A stretch of 27,704 nt of DNA. Source: an uncultured Lachnospiraceae bacterium (GTDB lineage Bacteria; Bacillota; Clostridia; Lachnospirales; Lachnospiraceae). Each line of letters starts with the position of its first letter. The first letter of the stretch is position 1. The position numbers and the translations under genes are program-made. The notes below the pieces were generated by a model. It was not told where the DNA came from, did not search any database, and saw nothing but the letters and a program-made list of their open reading frames with translations. Positions 13,769 to 23,700 of the stretch are shown here, in pieces. Location of the stretch: contig URUU01000029.1 of the NCBI GenBank assembly GCA_900551235.1, positions 1 to 27,704 of the forward strand, in the 5' to 3' direction.

Positions 13769-16700
13769 ATGTTTAAGAAAAAAATGAAACAGATCGGTGC
13801 TATGGCCATGGCTGCAAGCATGATTCTGGGTTCTGTACAGCTTCCGCCGCTCAACTTAAATGCGGCAGATAATACAAACCTGGCATTGAGTGCGACTGCA
13901 ACAGCATCCAACTCAGAAATAGCGAAGTATGATATTACAAAGATCAATGATGGCAAAAAGGATACGAGATGGGCACATAGTGAAAATAATACTTCGTGGG
14001 CACAGCTTGCATGGAATGAGACGAAAACCATGAAAAGTTTTGTCATTTACTGGGAGCGTAATAATGCAGTTAATTATACACTGCAGGTATCAGATGATGG
14101 TCAGAACTGGACAGATGTCTATACTGCGAAACAGGCACCGGCAACGACAACAGATAAGATTACACTGGATACTGCTGTTACCGGAAAGTTCCTGAGATTG
14201 AATGTCACCAAGATTGAGCCGACAAATGGAGGAGTTACCTGGAATGCGGTATCTGTATGGGAATTACAGGTATATGAAGGAGATCTTCCAGATGACAGAA
14301 CACAGGCTGCCAAAATTGCAGATTCTATGACTGCTCCGACCGTTACAGAAGATACGACAAAGATCACGATGCCGACAGTGCCGGAAGGGTATAAGGTAGA
14401 GTTTGATGCAGACTATGAGCAGGTCATCGGAAGCGACGGTACGGTTTACAAACCGCTTCAGAGCAGGACTGTAAAAGGATTTTATCAGGTCAGCAATGCA
14501 GACGGCACAGATAAAGCGCAGTCTGCTGAATTTACGGTCACTGTTCCTGGACGGTACACGGATGCAGAAGGTGCCAATGCAAAACCGGATGTTATCCCGG
14601 CACTGCAGGAGTGGCATGGTGAGTCTGGTGATTTTGTGATCCAGAGCAGCAGTAAGATTGTTTATGCAGATGGACTGGAAGCAACGGCAAAACAGTTTGC
14701 GGCAGATTATAAAGATATCACCGGAAACGCTATCCAGACAGTAAAAGGCAGCGAAGCTGATGCAAAAAAAGGCGATTTTTATCTGACACTGAACAGCACA
14801 GATCAGGGACTGGATAAAGAAGGCTATATCATGACGATCGGCGACAGTGTGAAGATCGAAGCAGAAGAAGCAGCCGGCGCATACTGGGGTGTGATCAGTG
14901 CACTGCAGATCTTAAAACAGAATAAAACAACGATTCCGAAAGGTATCACAAGAGATTATCCGAAGTACGAAGTGCGTGGATTCATGCTGGATGTCGGAAG
15001 AAAATCTTTTGATTTCAATACGGTAAAAGAATTTGCAAAGAATATGGCATGGTACAAGATGAACAACTTCCATCTGCACCTGTCCGATAACCTGATCTTC
15101 CTGGAAGATTATCCGACAATGCAGGATGCCATCGACAATGCATATGCAGGTTTCCGTCTGGAATCTGCGATTCCAAATCTGACATCAAAAGATACATACT
15201 ATACAAAAGATGAGTTCCGTTCTTTCATCAAAGACAGCAGAACCATGGGTGTCAATATCATTCCGGAGTTTGATATGCCGGCGCATGCACTGGCGATCAC
15301 AAGAGCATTCCCAAGCCTTATGACAAAAGAAGCAGGCGGTGCCCACAGCTATCTGATCGAAGAACTGGATATCCGAAAAGATGGTGCACTGGAGGCAGCA
15401 AAATCCGTGTGGGCACAGTACTTAGATGGTAATGACCCGGTATTTGACAAAGATACTACTGTACATATCGGAACAGACGAGTTCCACGGAAACGGCGGAA
15501 ACGAATACTTCAGAAGTTTTTCAGATTCTATGATTAAGTACATCCAGGGAACAGGACGCAACGTGCGTATGTGGGGAAGCCTTTCTAATAAGAGCGGTAC
15601 GACTCCGGTTGCATCTGAAAATGTACAGTTAAATATCTGGAACACCGGATATGCAAATCCGAAGAATATGTATGATATGGGATATGACCTGATCAATACG
15701 CTGGAAGGAAGTCTTTACATTGTACCTTCCGCAGGATACTATTCAGACTACCTGAATTCTCAGAGCCTTTACAACAACTGGGTACCGAACAACTTCAGCG
15801 GAACTGTTTTAAAAGCCGGAGACAAGCAGGTGCTTGGTGGTACTTATGCGATCTGGAATGACCAGATCGATACACGTGGAAATGGTATCACAGAATACGA
15901 TGACTTTGACCGCTTCTTCCAGCCACTGCCATCCTTAAGTGAGAAGATGTGGGGAGAAGGAACGGACAGAACTTATGCTCAGATGCGTGCGGTAGCAGAA
16001 AAAGTAGATACAGCACCAAATACAAATCCATATTATGAGGCAGACTCTATAGGCAAAGATGTTCTCGAATATTCTTTCGATGACAAAAAAGTTTACGATG
16101 AATCTGGTAATAACAACGATTCGGTAAGCACGAAAAATGTAGAGGAAGTAGCAGGCAAGAGCGGAAATGCAGTGAAGCTGAATGGCAAAGAAAGCTATGT
16201 AGAGACACCGGTAGATATGGTTGGACCGACCAGCGGCAAAGAAGCAGGAGCAAGTATTTCCATGTGGGTGAAGAGAGATGCTGACAGCGATGACAGTGAG
16301 CAGGTTCTCTGTGAAACCAATACAAAATTCAACACCTATGCGATCAAAGCAGTGCAGAAGAATACAGAAAAAGTCGGCTTCTCAAGAGAAGGCTATGATT
16401 ATTCCTTTAATTACAAGCTGCCAAAAGACAAATGGGTATATCTGACGATCAATGGTTACAAAGACAGAGCAGAGCTTTATGTAAATAATGAATTTGTGTC
16501 AAATGCAACACTGGATAATGAGACAAAGACAAGCGGTTCAAAGGTTGCTACACTTGTACTTCCGGTTGAATATATCGGAAGTAAGACAAACAGCTTTAAA
16601 GGACTGGTAGACGAACTGACAGTAAGCGTAGATCCGTCAGGAGCATCTGAAACTGCCACACCGCTTTCAAGAGATGGATGGACCGTATCTGCCTGCACAG

Positions 16701-18058
16701 AAGAATCAGCCGGATCGGCAGGTAAAGCAATTGATGGTGACAGTTCTACCTTCTGGCATACAAACTGGAGTGCAAATGATGTAATTTCATCTTCTCACAA
16801 TCATTATTTTGAAGTAACACTGCCGAAAGTACAGACAATCGACAAACTGAGCTATCTGCCGCGACAGGACAACACAAACGGTCGTATTTTCAAATATGAT
16901 ATCGTTGTTACAAAAGCAGACGGAACCGCGACAACCGTTGTAACAGACGGTACCTGGGCAAATGACACAACAGAAAAATTTGCAACGTTTGATCCGATCG
17001 AAGCAAAGAAAGTGAAACTCGTCATTAAAGATGCAGGAAGTGACAATGCCGGAAAACACGGAACTATCGCAGAACTGAATCTGTATGCTGCATATACAAA
17101 AGCAGATCTGCAGACAGCATATAACAGCTATGCAAACTATAAGAGTGAAGATTATACAGGAAAGAGCTGGGCATTCTTCGTGGATGCACTGGCAAATGCA
17201 AAAAGCGTGCTGGATAATGCAAACAGTACAGCAGCAAAATATTCACAGGCATATGCAAGCCTGCAGAACACAGCGTCACAGTTGGAAAGCGTAAAAGATA
17301 AACTGACAAGAGTTTTTGCAGGATATCAGAATCTGGATGTTAGTGGATATAGCAAGACAAGTGTTGCAAATTATCAGAAAAAATTAAAAGAAGTAGAAGA
17401 CCTGCTGAAAAACGGAAATGCAACAGGAGCACAGTATACGGCAGCACTTACAGCATTGAAAGAAGCAAAAGCAGCGCTGACTACAAAAGAAGAGCCGGCT
17501 CCGACACCAAATCCGACGCCAAATCCGACACCAAATCCGACGCCAAATCCGACACCGGGCAACAATCAGACGGCAAGTGTACCGGCCAAGGGAAGCAAGT
17601 TCACAGACAAAAAGACAGGTCTTGTATACAAAGTAACCAGGTCCGATGCGAAGAATGGTACCGTAACGGTAACGGGAACAACCGCTGCGAAGAAGAATGC
17701 GAAGAAAGTTACCATCCCGGCAACGGCAGTAAAAGATGGTTATACATTTAAAGTAACCGCGATTTCTGCAAAAGCATTCCAGAACAGAAAGAAATTAAGC
17801 AGTGTAGTGATCGGTGCGAACGTTACGAAGATCGGTGCGAAAGCATTCTTCAAAGATGCGAAACTGAAAAGTATTACCTTCAAAGGCAATAAAGCAGTGA
17901 AAGCAGGAAAAAATGCATTCAAGGGAATCAAAGCAAATGCAAAAGTAACTGTTCCGTATAAGATCAGTAAGAAGAATCTGAATAAGATCAAGAAAGCGCT
18001 TAAGAGTGCCGGAAAGAAAGTAGTGATCAAAAGGAAAGACATTGTAATACCATATTAA
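13769..18058 (+). CDS. Giant secreted GH20 enzyme (lacto-N-biosidase-like), paralog 1
   Basis: This is a 1429-residue exported glycosidase. The start at 13769 follows GAGGAGGAAG and opens a signal peptide (to about residue 33). Domains: CBM32/F5-8C (~37-170), an Ig-like linker, GH20b (~270-390), the GH20 TIM barrel (~395-745), LamG (~764-955), a second CBM32 (~970-1110), FIVAR-type helices (~1110-1240), a Pro-Thr-Asn linker of NPTP repeats (~1242-1266), and a Lys-rich C-terminal BspA-LRR-like module (~1269-1429). The catalytic pair is D570-E571 in HIGTDEFHG; LHLSDN and FRLES are also present. In GH20 the neighbouring Asp positions the substrate acetamido group for substrate-assisted hydrolysis. 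The GTDEF and FRLES motifs resemble lacto-N-biosidases more than simple hexosaminidases, so mucin or milk glycans are likely substrates; the exact specificity is inferred. A paralog lies beyond the adjacent two-component system. Confidence 0.9.
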   Translation: MFKKKMKQIGAMAMAASMILGSVQLPPLNLNAADNTNLALSATATASNSEIAKYDITKINDGKKDTRWAHSENNTSWAQLAWNETKTMKSFVIYWERNNAVNYTLQVSDDGQNWTDVYTAKQAPATTTDKITLDTAVTGKFLRLNVTKIEPTNGGVTWNAVSVWELQVYEGDLPDDRTQAAKIADSMTAPTVTEDTTKITMPTVPEGYKVEFDADYEQVIGSDGTVYKPLQSRTVKGFYQVSNADGTDKAQSAEFTVTVPGRYTDAEGANAKPDVIPALQEWHGESGDFVIQSSSKIVYADGLEATAKQFAADYKDITGNAIQTVKGSEADAKKGDFYLTLNSTDQGLDKEGYIMTIGDSVKIEAEEAAGAYWGVISALQILKQNKTTIPKGITRDYPKYEVRGFMLDVGRKSFDFNTVKEFAKNMAWYKMNNFHLHLSDNLIFLEDYPTMQDAIDNAYAGFRLESAIPNLTSKDTYYTKDEFRSFIKDSRTMGVNIIPEFDMPAHALAITRAFPSLMTKEAGGAHSYLIEELDIRKDGALEAAKSVWAQYLDGNDPVFDKDTTVHIGTDEFHGNGGNEYFRSFSDSMIKYIQGTGRNVRMWGSLSNKSGTTPVASENVQLNIWNTGYANPKNMYDMGYDLINTLEGSLYIVPSAGYYSDYLNSQSLYNNWVPNNFSGTVLKAGDKQVLGGTYAIWNDQIDTRGNGITEYDDFDRFFQPLPSLSEKMWGEGTDRTYAQMRAVAEKVDTAPNTNPYYEADSIGKDVLEYSFDDKKVYDESGNNNDSVSTKNVEEVAGKSGNAVKLNGKESYVETPVDMVGPTSGKEAGASISMWVKRDADSDDSEQVLCETNTKFNTYAIKAVQKNTEKVGFSREGYDYSFNYKLPKDKWVYLTINGYKDRAELYVNNEFVSNATLDNETKTSGSKVATLVLPVEYIGSKTNSFKGLVDELTVSVDPSGASETATPLSRDGWTVSACTEESAGSAGKAIDGDSSTFWHTNWSANDVISSSHNHYFEVTLPKVQTIDKLSYLPRQDNTNGRIFKYDIVVTKADGTATTVVTDGTWANDTTEKFATFDPIEAKKVKLVIKDAGSDNAGKHGTIAELNLYAAYTKADLQTAYNSYANYKSEDYTGKSWAFFVDALANAKSVLDNANSTAAKYSQAYASLQNTASQLESVKDKLTRVFAGYQNLDVSGYSKTSVANYQKKLKEVEDLLKNGNATGAQYTAALTALKEAKAALTTKEEPAPTPNPTPNPTPNPTPNPTPGNNQTASVPAKGSKFTDKKTGLVYKVTRSDAKNGTVTVTGTTAAKKNAKKVTIPATAVKDGYTFKVTAISAKAFQNRKKLSSVVIGANVTKIGAKAFFKDAKLKSITFKGNKAVKAGKNAFKGIKANAKVTVPYKISKKNLNKIKKALKSAGKKVVIKRKDIVIPY
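17507..17556 (+). repeat. 12-nt tandem repeat coding the NPTP linker
   Basis: About four tandem units of ccaaatccgacg/a encode Asn-Pro-Thr-Pro. Such linkers separate catalytic modules from a surface-associated C-terminus. The repeat may vary in length between strains. Confidence 0.85.
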
Positions 18059-18069
18059 AAACAGGAAAG

Positions 18070-18107
18070 CAGAAAATGCAGGCAGATGATTCTGTCTGCA
18101 TTTTCTG
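18070..18107 (+). terminator. Strong hairpin after the first GH20 gene
   Basis: Bases 18070-18086 pair with 18091-18107 in a 17-bp stem (one G-U) over a TGAT loop. A long T-run after the stem is missing, but the right arm contains TTTT. It is most likely a terminator, separating the GH20 gene from the regulator genes. Confidence 0.7.
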
Positions 18108-18223
18108 TATGCAGATGCAGCCGCAGTCAGTGGTGGTTCTTCCGGTTTTGAGATGAATATTCACAAAACGGACATAATTCTCTGTTACGATGAAAAAAAC
18201 GAAAGTGACAGGTGGGAGAGAAG

Positions 18224-18907
18224 ATGGACAAACTGAAGATTTTAGTAGTAGATGATGAGAGCAGAATGCGCAAACTGGTAAAAGACTTTCTCATTAAGAA
18301 AAACTTTGAGGTTCTGGAAGCGGAAAACGGGGCGGATGCGATCGATGTATTTTTTGCGGACAAAGACATTGCGCTGGTGATCCTGGATGTGATGATGCCG
18401 AAGATGGATGGATGGCAGGTGTGCAGGGAAATCCGGCAGTATTCCAAAGTACCGATCATCATGCTGACAGCAAGGGCAGATGAAAGAGATGAGCTGCTTG
18501 GATTTGAACTTGGCGTAGATGAGTACATTTCCAAACCCTTCAGTCCTAAGATACTCGTTGCCCGTGTGGAGGCGATTCTGCGCAGGACAAATAGCCTGGC
18601 GGCAGAAGAAATCTTAAGAGCCGGTACGATTGAAGTAAACAAAGCAGCACATCAGGTACTGGTAGATGGCAAGAGTGTAGAACTCAGCTACAAAGAATTT
18701 GAACTGCTGAGTTATTTCATGGAAAATCAGGGGATTGCGTTATCCAGAGAGAAAATCCTGAACAGCGTCTGGAACTATGACTATTTCGGAGATGCAAGAA
18801 CCATTGATACTCATGTGAAAAAATTAAGGAGCAAACTTGGCAAAAGTGCGGATTACATCAAGACCATCTGGGGCATGGGATACAAATTTGAGGTAGATGA
18901 ACAATGA
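18224..18907 (+). CDS. OmpR/PhoB-family response regulator
   Basis: This 227-residue transcription factor has an N-terminal receiver domain (~1-118) with acidic pocket D10/D11, phosphoacceptor D55 in VILDVMMPKMDGW, and the LTARAD and SKPFSP switch motifs. Its C-terminal winged-helix DNA-binding domain (~128-225) has SYKEFELLSYFMEN and DTHVKKLRSKLG. The ATG at 18224 is chosen for the GGGAGAG just upstream; an in-frame GTG at 18212 overlaps that site. The stop overlaps the kinase start (ATGA), so the pair is translationally coupled. It lies between two GH20 genes, which are plausible targets. No convincing promoter is visible in the upstream 115 nt. Confidence 0.95.
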   Translation: MDKLKILVVDDESRMRKLVKDFLIKKNFEVLEAENGADAIDVFFADKDIALVILDVMMPKMDGWQVCREIRQYSKVPIIMLTARADERDELLGFELGVDEYISKPFSPKILVARVEAILRRTNSLAAEEILRAGTIEVNKAAHQVLVDGKSVELSYKEFELLSYFMENQGIALSREKILNSVWNYDYFGDARTIDTHVKKLRSKLGKSADYIKTIWGMGYKFEVDEQ

Positions 18908-20460
18908 GAAAATCCTTAAAGACACAGATTGCGGTACTTTTTATCGGAGTGATCGGATTTGTGTTTCTGGCAAACTGGTGTACGAACAATTTTTTGCTGG
19001 AGCGTTATTATGTAGCGAAGAAAGAAGCGGCATTGCAGCACATTTACGATGCTATGAATAAGGTGGAAGACGAGGATGATTATCTGACAGATGAATTTGC
19101 AGATAATCTCTCGGAATTTTGTACACGTTACAATTTAAGTGCGATCATTCTGACGGATGAGTTCGTGCCGCTTTATGGTACGGAGAATTATCAGAAGCAG
19201 GAACTTCAGGGGCGGCTCTGGGGTTATCTGATGGGAATTGATAAATCAGAAACAGAGGTACTCAAAGAAACCGATGATTATGCGATCCAGAAAACAAAAG
19301 ATTTCAAGGAAAATGTAGATTATCTGGAAATATGGGGCGAATTTAATACCGGTTATTATTTTATGATGCGTGTTCCGATGGACAGTATCCGAGACAGCGT
19401 GCGTACCTCAAATGAATTTCTGGGATATTTTATCATCATCGGCCTGGCAGTCAGCATGATCCTGATTTCCTGGATGTCACGTAAGATAACGACGCCGCTG
19501 CAGGAACTGACAGAGCTTTCCAAACGCATGGCAGACCTTGATTTTGACGCAAAATATACGAGCGGCGGACAGAATGAGATCGGGCAGCTTGGCGAGCATT
19601 TCAATCAGATGTCCGAGACGCTGGAGCGGACGATTTCAGAACTGAAAACGGCAAACAATCAGCTTCAGAGTGATATTGAGGAAAAGATACAGATTGATGA
19701 GATGAGAAAAGAATTTCTCTCCAATGTATCGCATGAACTGAAAACACCGATCGCGCTGATCCAGGGATATGCAGAAGGACTGAAGGAATGTATCAATGAC
19801 GATGCAGAAAGCCGTGATTTTTACTGCGAAGTGATCATGGATGAAGCGGCGAAGATGAATAATATGGTCAGGAAACTTCTGACACTGAATCATCTTGAGT
19901 CGGGCAAAGATGCCATTGTTTTTGAACGTTTTGATCTGACTAAACTGATTCACAGCGTGGTAAATTCCGCAGAACTGCTGGCAGATCAGAAAGGTGCAAA
20001 AATCTTATTCGATGAAACAGAAAGTTATTATGTCTGGGCGGATGAATTTAAGACCGAAGAAGTCGTGACAAATTTTGTTTCCAATGCCATCAATCATGTG
20101 GATTTCGATAAAGTGATCGAGATAAAGATGCGAAAAGAGAACGGCAAGATACACACCAGCGTATTTAATACCGGTGTGCCGATTCCGGAAGCAGATATCG
20201 ATAAGATCTGGATCAAATTTTATAAAGTAGATAAAGCAAGAACAAGAGAATATGGCGGCAGCGGCATCGGACTGTCGATCGTCAAGGCGATCATGGATTC
20301 CATGCATCAGAAATTTGGCGTCAGAAATTATGACAACGGTGTGGAGTTCTGGTTTGAACTGGAAGCGGACAATGGCAGAAAAATGCAAAGCGAAAGGGCA
20401 GAAGAACTGACAAAACTGCCGAAAAAGAAAGGAGAGGAGAACGGGGAGAATGAACCGTAA
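18904..20460 (+). CDS. Membrane sensor histidine kinase
   Basis: This 518-residue partner kinase of the upstream response regulator has TM1 (~8-28), an extracytoplasmic sensor domain (~29-168) without a family I recognise, TM2 (~173-192), HAMP (~193-246), a coiled-coil stretch, and HisKA with the phosphoacceptor H277 in SNVSHELKTP. The ATPase domain follows, with N-box NFVSNAINH, a G1 variant VFNTGVPIP and G2 GGSGIGLSIV. It overlaps the regulator by 4 nt and the next gene by 11 nt. The C-terminal ~30 residues are charged, low-complexity and lie beyond the ATPase core. The signal is unknown; a glycan fragment or a cell-envelope cue is plausible from the GH20 context. Confidence 0.95.
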   Translation: MRKSLKTQIAVLFIGVIGFVFLANWCTNNFLLERYYVAKKEAALQHIYDAMNKVEDEDDYLTDEFADNLSEFCTRYNLSAIILTDEFVPLYGTENYQKQELQGRLWGYLMGIDKSETEVLKETDDYAIQKTKDFKENVDYLEIWGEFNTGYYFMMRVPMDSIRDSVRTSNEFLGYFIIIGLAVSMILISWMSRKITTPLQELTELSKRMADLDFDAKYTSGGQNEIGQLGEHFNQMSETLERTISELKTANNQLQSDIEEKIQIDEMRKEFLSNVSHELKTPIALIQGYAEGLKECINDDAESRDFYCEVIMDEAAKMNNMVRKLLTLNHLESGKDAIVFERFDLTKLIHSVVNSAELLADQKGAKILFDETESYYVWADEFKTEEVVTNFVSNAINHVDFDKVIEIKMRKENGKIHTSVFNTGVPIPEADIDKIWIKFYKVDKARTREYGGSGIGLSIVKAIMDSMHQKFGVRNYDNGVEFWFELEADNGRKMQSERAEELTKLPKKKGEENGENEP

Positions 20461-20638
20461 TTATGTAGTCTGCGAGTGTACCGGAACAACAGCGGGGCAG
20501 ATCGAGCAGGCAGTGCAGCAGGGAGACCGGACGTTTGAAGAAGTCAAAGAGCGGCTTGGTGTGGGAAAACAATGCATAAAGTGTAAGGATCTGATATCGC
20601 TGCTTATCGAAAGTTATACAGAAGATATTGAAGAATAA
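20450..20638 (+). CDS. Small BFD-like [2Fe-2S]-binding protein
   Basis: This 62-residue protein has the cysteine pattern of the BFD-like [2Fe-2S] domain: C8-x-C10 in VCECTG and C42-x2-C45 in KQCIKCKD, separated by a short helical hairpin with the motif TFEEVKERLGVG. In this family (bacterioferritin-associated ferredoxin, NirB/NifU/GlpA central domains) the four cysteines bind a [2Fe-2S] cluster used for electron transfer or redox sensing. Its ATG lies inside the kinase gene (11-nt overlap), with GGAGAGGAG upstream, so it is translationally coupled to the kinase. The role here is unknown. Possibilities are a redox partner or modulator of the two-component system, or a passenger. It is a full-length stand-alone domain, not a fragment. 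Confidence 0.85.
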   Translation: MNRNYVVCECTGTTAGQIEQAVQQGDRTFEEVKERLGVGKQCIKCKDLISLLIESYTEDIEE

Positions 20639-20690
20639 AATAATCCGTATGTTATATTTTACAGCAATGTTAAAAAACGGGAAAAAGATA

Positions 20691-20719
20691 TATACAAAAT
20701 ATACAAAATCAGATATAAT
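20691..20719 (+). promoter_or_regulatory. Promoter of the second GH20 gene
   Basis: TATACA (20691-20696), a 17-nt spacer and a perfect TATAAT (20714-20719), 60 nt before the start codon. The surrounding region repeats ATATACAAAATATACAAAA, which could be a regulator site. Confidence 0.65.
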
Positions 20720-20779
20720 GAAGCAGTATTGTAAGGGAAAAACAGAGAGAAAAAATCAGAGATAAGGAAAGGAGACATT

Positions 20780-23700
20780 ATGAAAAAGAAAAAATGTATA
20801 GCAGCAGGAGCTCTGGCGGCATTTCTGCTGTGTGAAAGTCTGTTTACACCAAATCTTGCCGGAATGGGAGCCGGTCTTTTGCAGGTGCAGGCAGCAGCAG
20901 CGAATGTGGCACTGAACAAAGAAGTGACTTCTTCCGCAAATGAATCGTCCACCTGGAGTGCCGATAAGGCAGTTGATGGTGACAAGGAATCGGATGAGGG
21001 AAGATGGTCATCCGGTGATATGGGAACCAACCGCGATAATCCGCAGTGGCTGGTGATCGACCTTGCAGCCCAAAAGACGGATGTGGAATCGATCAGTGTT
21101 TATTTTAATAAAAAAGCCTGGAGTACCGAATATCAGATACAGACCAGTGATTCCAATGCATCCGATGCACAGTGGGATACAGTCTACGAAATGTCACGTG
21201 CCAGTGCGGATGTACAGCGAAATGATCCGGATGAGATCCAGGCATCTGATTTAAGCAGCAGTGCACTGAAGCGTTATGTGCGATTTTATTTTAAAAAAGG
21301 CAATATAAATGGCTGGAAGTGTATCTCTGTGCGTGAAATTGAGATTATGGGAACACAGAGCGGCAGGATTGAAACAGCAGCAGGTGTATTAAAAAATATT
21401 CCGGCTGCGATGACGGTAGAATCCGGAGAAGACCAGCTTTCCCTTCCGTCAGATTCTGAAAATTATGATATTTCCATTCATGGAAGTGAGGCAGACCAGA
21501 TTCTTGGAACCGATGGAAAAGCAGCAGCCCTGCGCATCAGTGACCGTTCTTTCAATGTGATTTTAAAAGCAGTCAATAAAAGCAATCCACAGGATACCGC
21601 GAAGAAAAATGTGACCGTAACCGTAAAAGGCAATACAGACCGATATCCGGAACTGTTCAAAAAAGTAACAAATCCAAACCCGATGCCAAAAGTGCTGCCG
21701 ACCATTCAGGAATGGTATGGCTACGAAGGCAATTTCGAACTGACAGGGCAGTCGAGGATCGTGGTAAACGATGCGGCAGGGGTTGGCGCGGAAACAGCAG
21801 CGAAAGAAATGCAGAGTGATATCCACGATATCTGCGGTCTGGATCTGGAAATTGTAAAAGGAACAAGTGCCGGTGCACAGGATATTTATCTGGAATCACA
21901 GACAGAAGATACCTATGGTACCGGAAAAGAAGGATATCTGCTGGTAAATGGAGAAGAAGGAATTAAGATTTATTCCTCTGCAAAGACCGGACTTCTCTAT
22001 GGAACGGTGACGGTAGAGCAGATGCTTTATCAGGATGACGAACATAAGTCAGTGCCAAAGGGCGTGATCCGGGATTATCCATTGTATGAGATGCGCGGCA
22101 TTATGTTTGACATTGCACGTATTCCTACAAGAATGCCGTTTTTGAATGATTATACGAAGATCATGAAATGGTACAAATTAAATGAAATGCAGCTTCATAT
22201 CAATGATAACCAGTGGTCACAGCCGCCATATTCAGCAAACTATGAAGACTGGGCAGAGACAGAAGCATCGCACAGACTGCAGTCCGAGCTCTTCCCATCT
22301 CTGGCAGCGCAGAAATCCAAATTTGTAAAGACCGGCGACAGTGCTGATCGCTATGACTACTATTATAATGTACATACTGGTAAAAATGGCGAGCTTTACT
22401 ATACCAAAGATGAATTCCGCAAGATGAATGAAGAAGCAAAAGCGCGTGGCATTCAGGTTGTGGCAGAGCTGGACACACCGGGACATTCCGCAGCTTATAC
22501 AAAATATGTTCATGATCATCAGGAAGAAGTGATCAAATCACTTGTAAAATACGGCTATCTGAAGGCAGCAGATTATCTGAATGCAGATGGAAATGTAAAA
22601 CAGGGAGCTTCTTTCTACATTCACAACCCTGGCAACTGGGAACTCCTGGCACTGGACGATCAGAGCAGCAATGCACAGATCAGACAGAATGCAGTCAATG
22701 CAAAGATTTTTATGAAAGCACTGTTTGATGAATATCTCGGAGGAATTGACGGGATGGAAGCTGTTTTTGATGCAAAAAATGTCAATGCAGGTGTAGATGA
22801 ATACTGGGATAAGAGTGGAGGCAATAAAGAAGCTTTCCGTCGCTATATGAACGAGATGTACAGCTATCTGCATGACACATATGGTGTAGAAGTAGAAATG
22901 TGGGGAGCATTACAGGTCTTACAGGGCAGCACCACGGTAAATAACAATATTATTCTGAATATGTGGTCCTACTCAGAAGACAGTCCGACAGCCAGGCTGG
23001 CAGAGGGCTTCCGCCTTGTCAATGTGCCGCAGACGTACCTTTATAATACACCGGGACGTTACCACAAAGATATGATCCAGGAAAACAATCTTTTCTATAA
23101 CTGGGATCCGTCCATTTTCAGCGGCGGAGTCAAAACGGAAAAAGGTGATCCGCAGGTACTTGGAGCAAAAACAGCACTCTGGGGTGATGAGAACCGCGAG
23201 GGTATCACAGAAGCTGATCTCAATGAGCGTTATCTGCGTGCGGCAGCCATGGTGTCACAGAAAACATGGGGAAGCGACAAAGAAACAAGCTTTGTAAGTT
23301 ATGAGCAGACTTTCGATGCACTGAGAGAAGGACCGGGAACAGCAATTTCATATGAGATCGAAAGTGCTTCTGATGTAGTGGCAGACTATGATTTTGCAAA
23401 CTTGTCCGCAGATGGAAAAACGATTTACGATGCCAGCGGAAATGGATACGATGGACAGGTAACCGGTGGTGTGAAAACCGAAAAAGATGGAGAAACCTAT
23501 CTGAAATTTGATGGAAATACAGTCATTGAGACACCGCTTACGACTTTGGGATATCCGTATACGATGAGTTTTGATATCTATATGGACGGAACAGAAAACA
23601 ATACGAAAGAATCTTCTCTGTTCTCCGGATATGACGGCAGACTTCAGGTGGCAGGTATCAACGGTTCCTTAAGCCTGAACCGTGATTATTTTAATCAGTC

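Noticed and set aside
17507..17556. Short tandem repeats as a CRISPR array
   Set aside because: The 12-nt units are in frame, have no spacers and encode the Pro-Thr linker. No CRISPR array is seen anywhere in the window.
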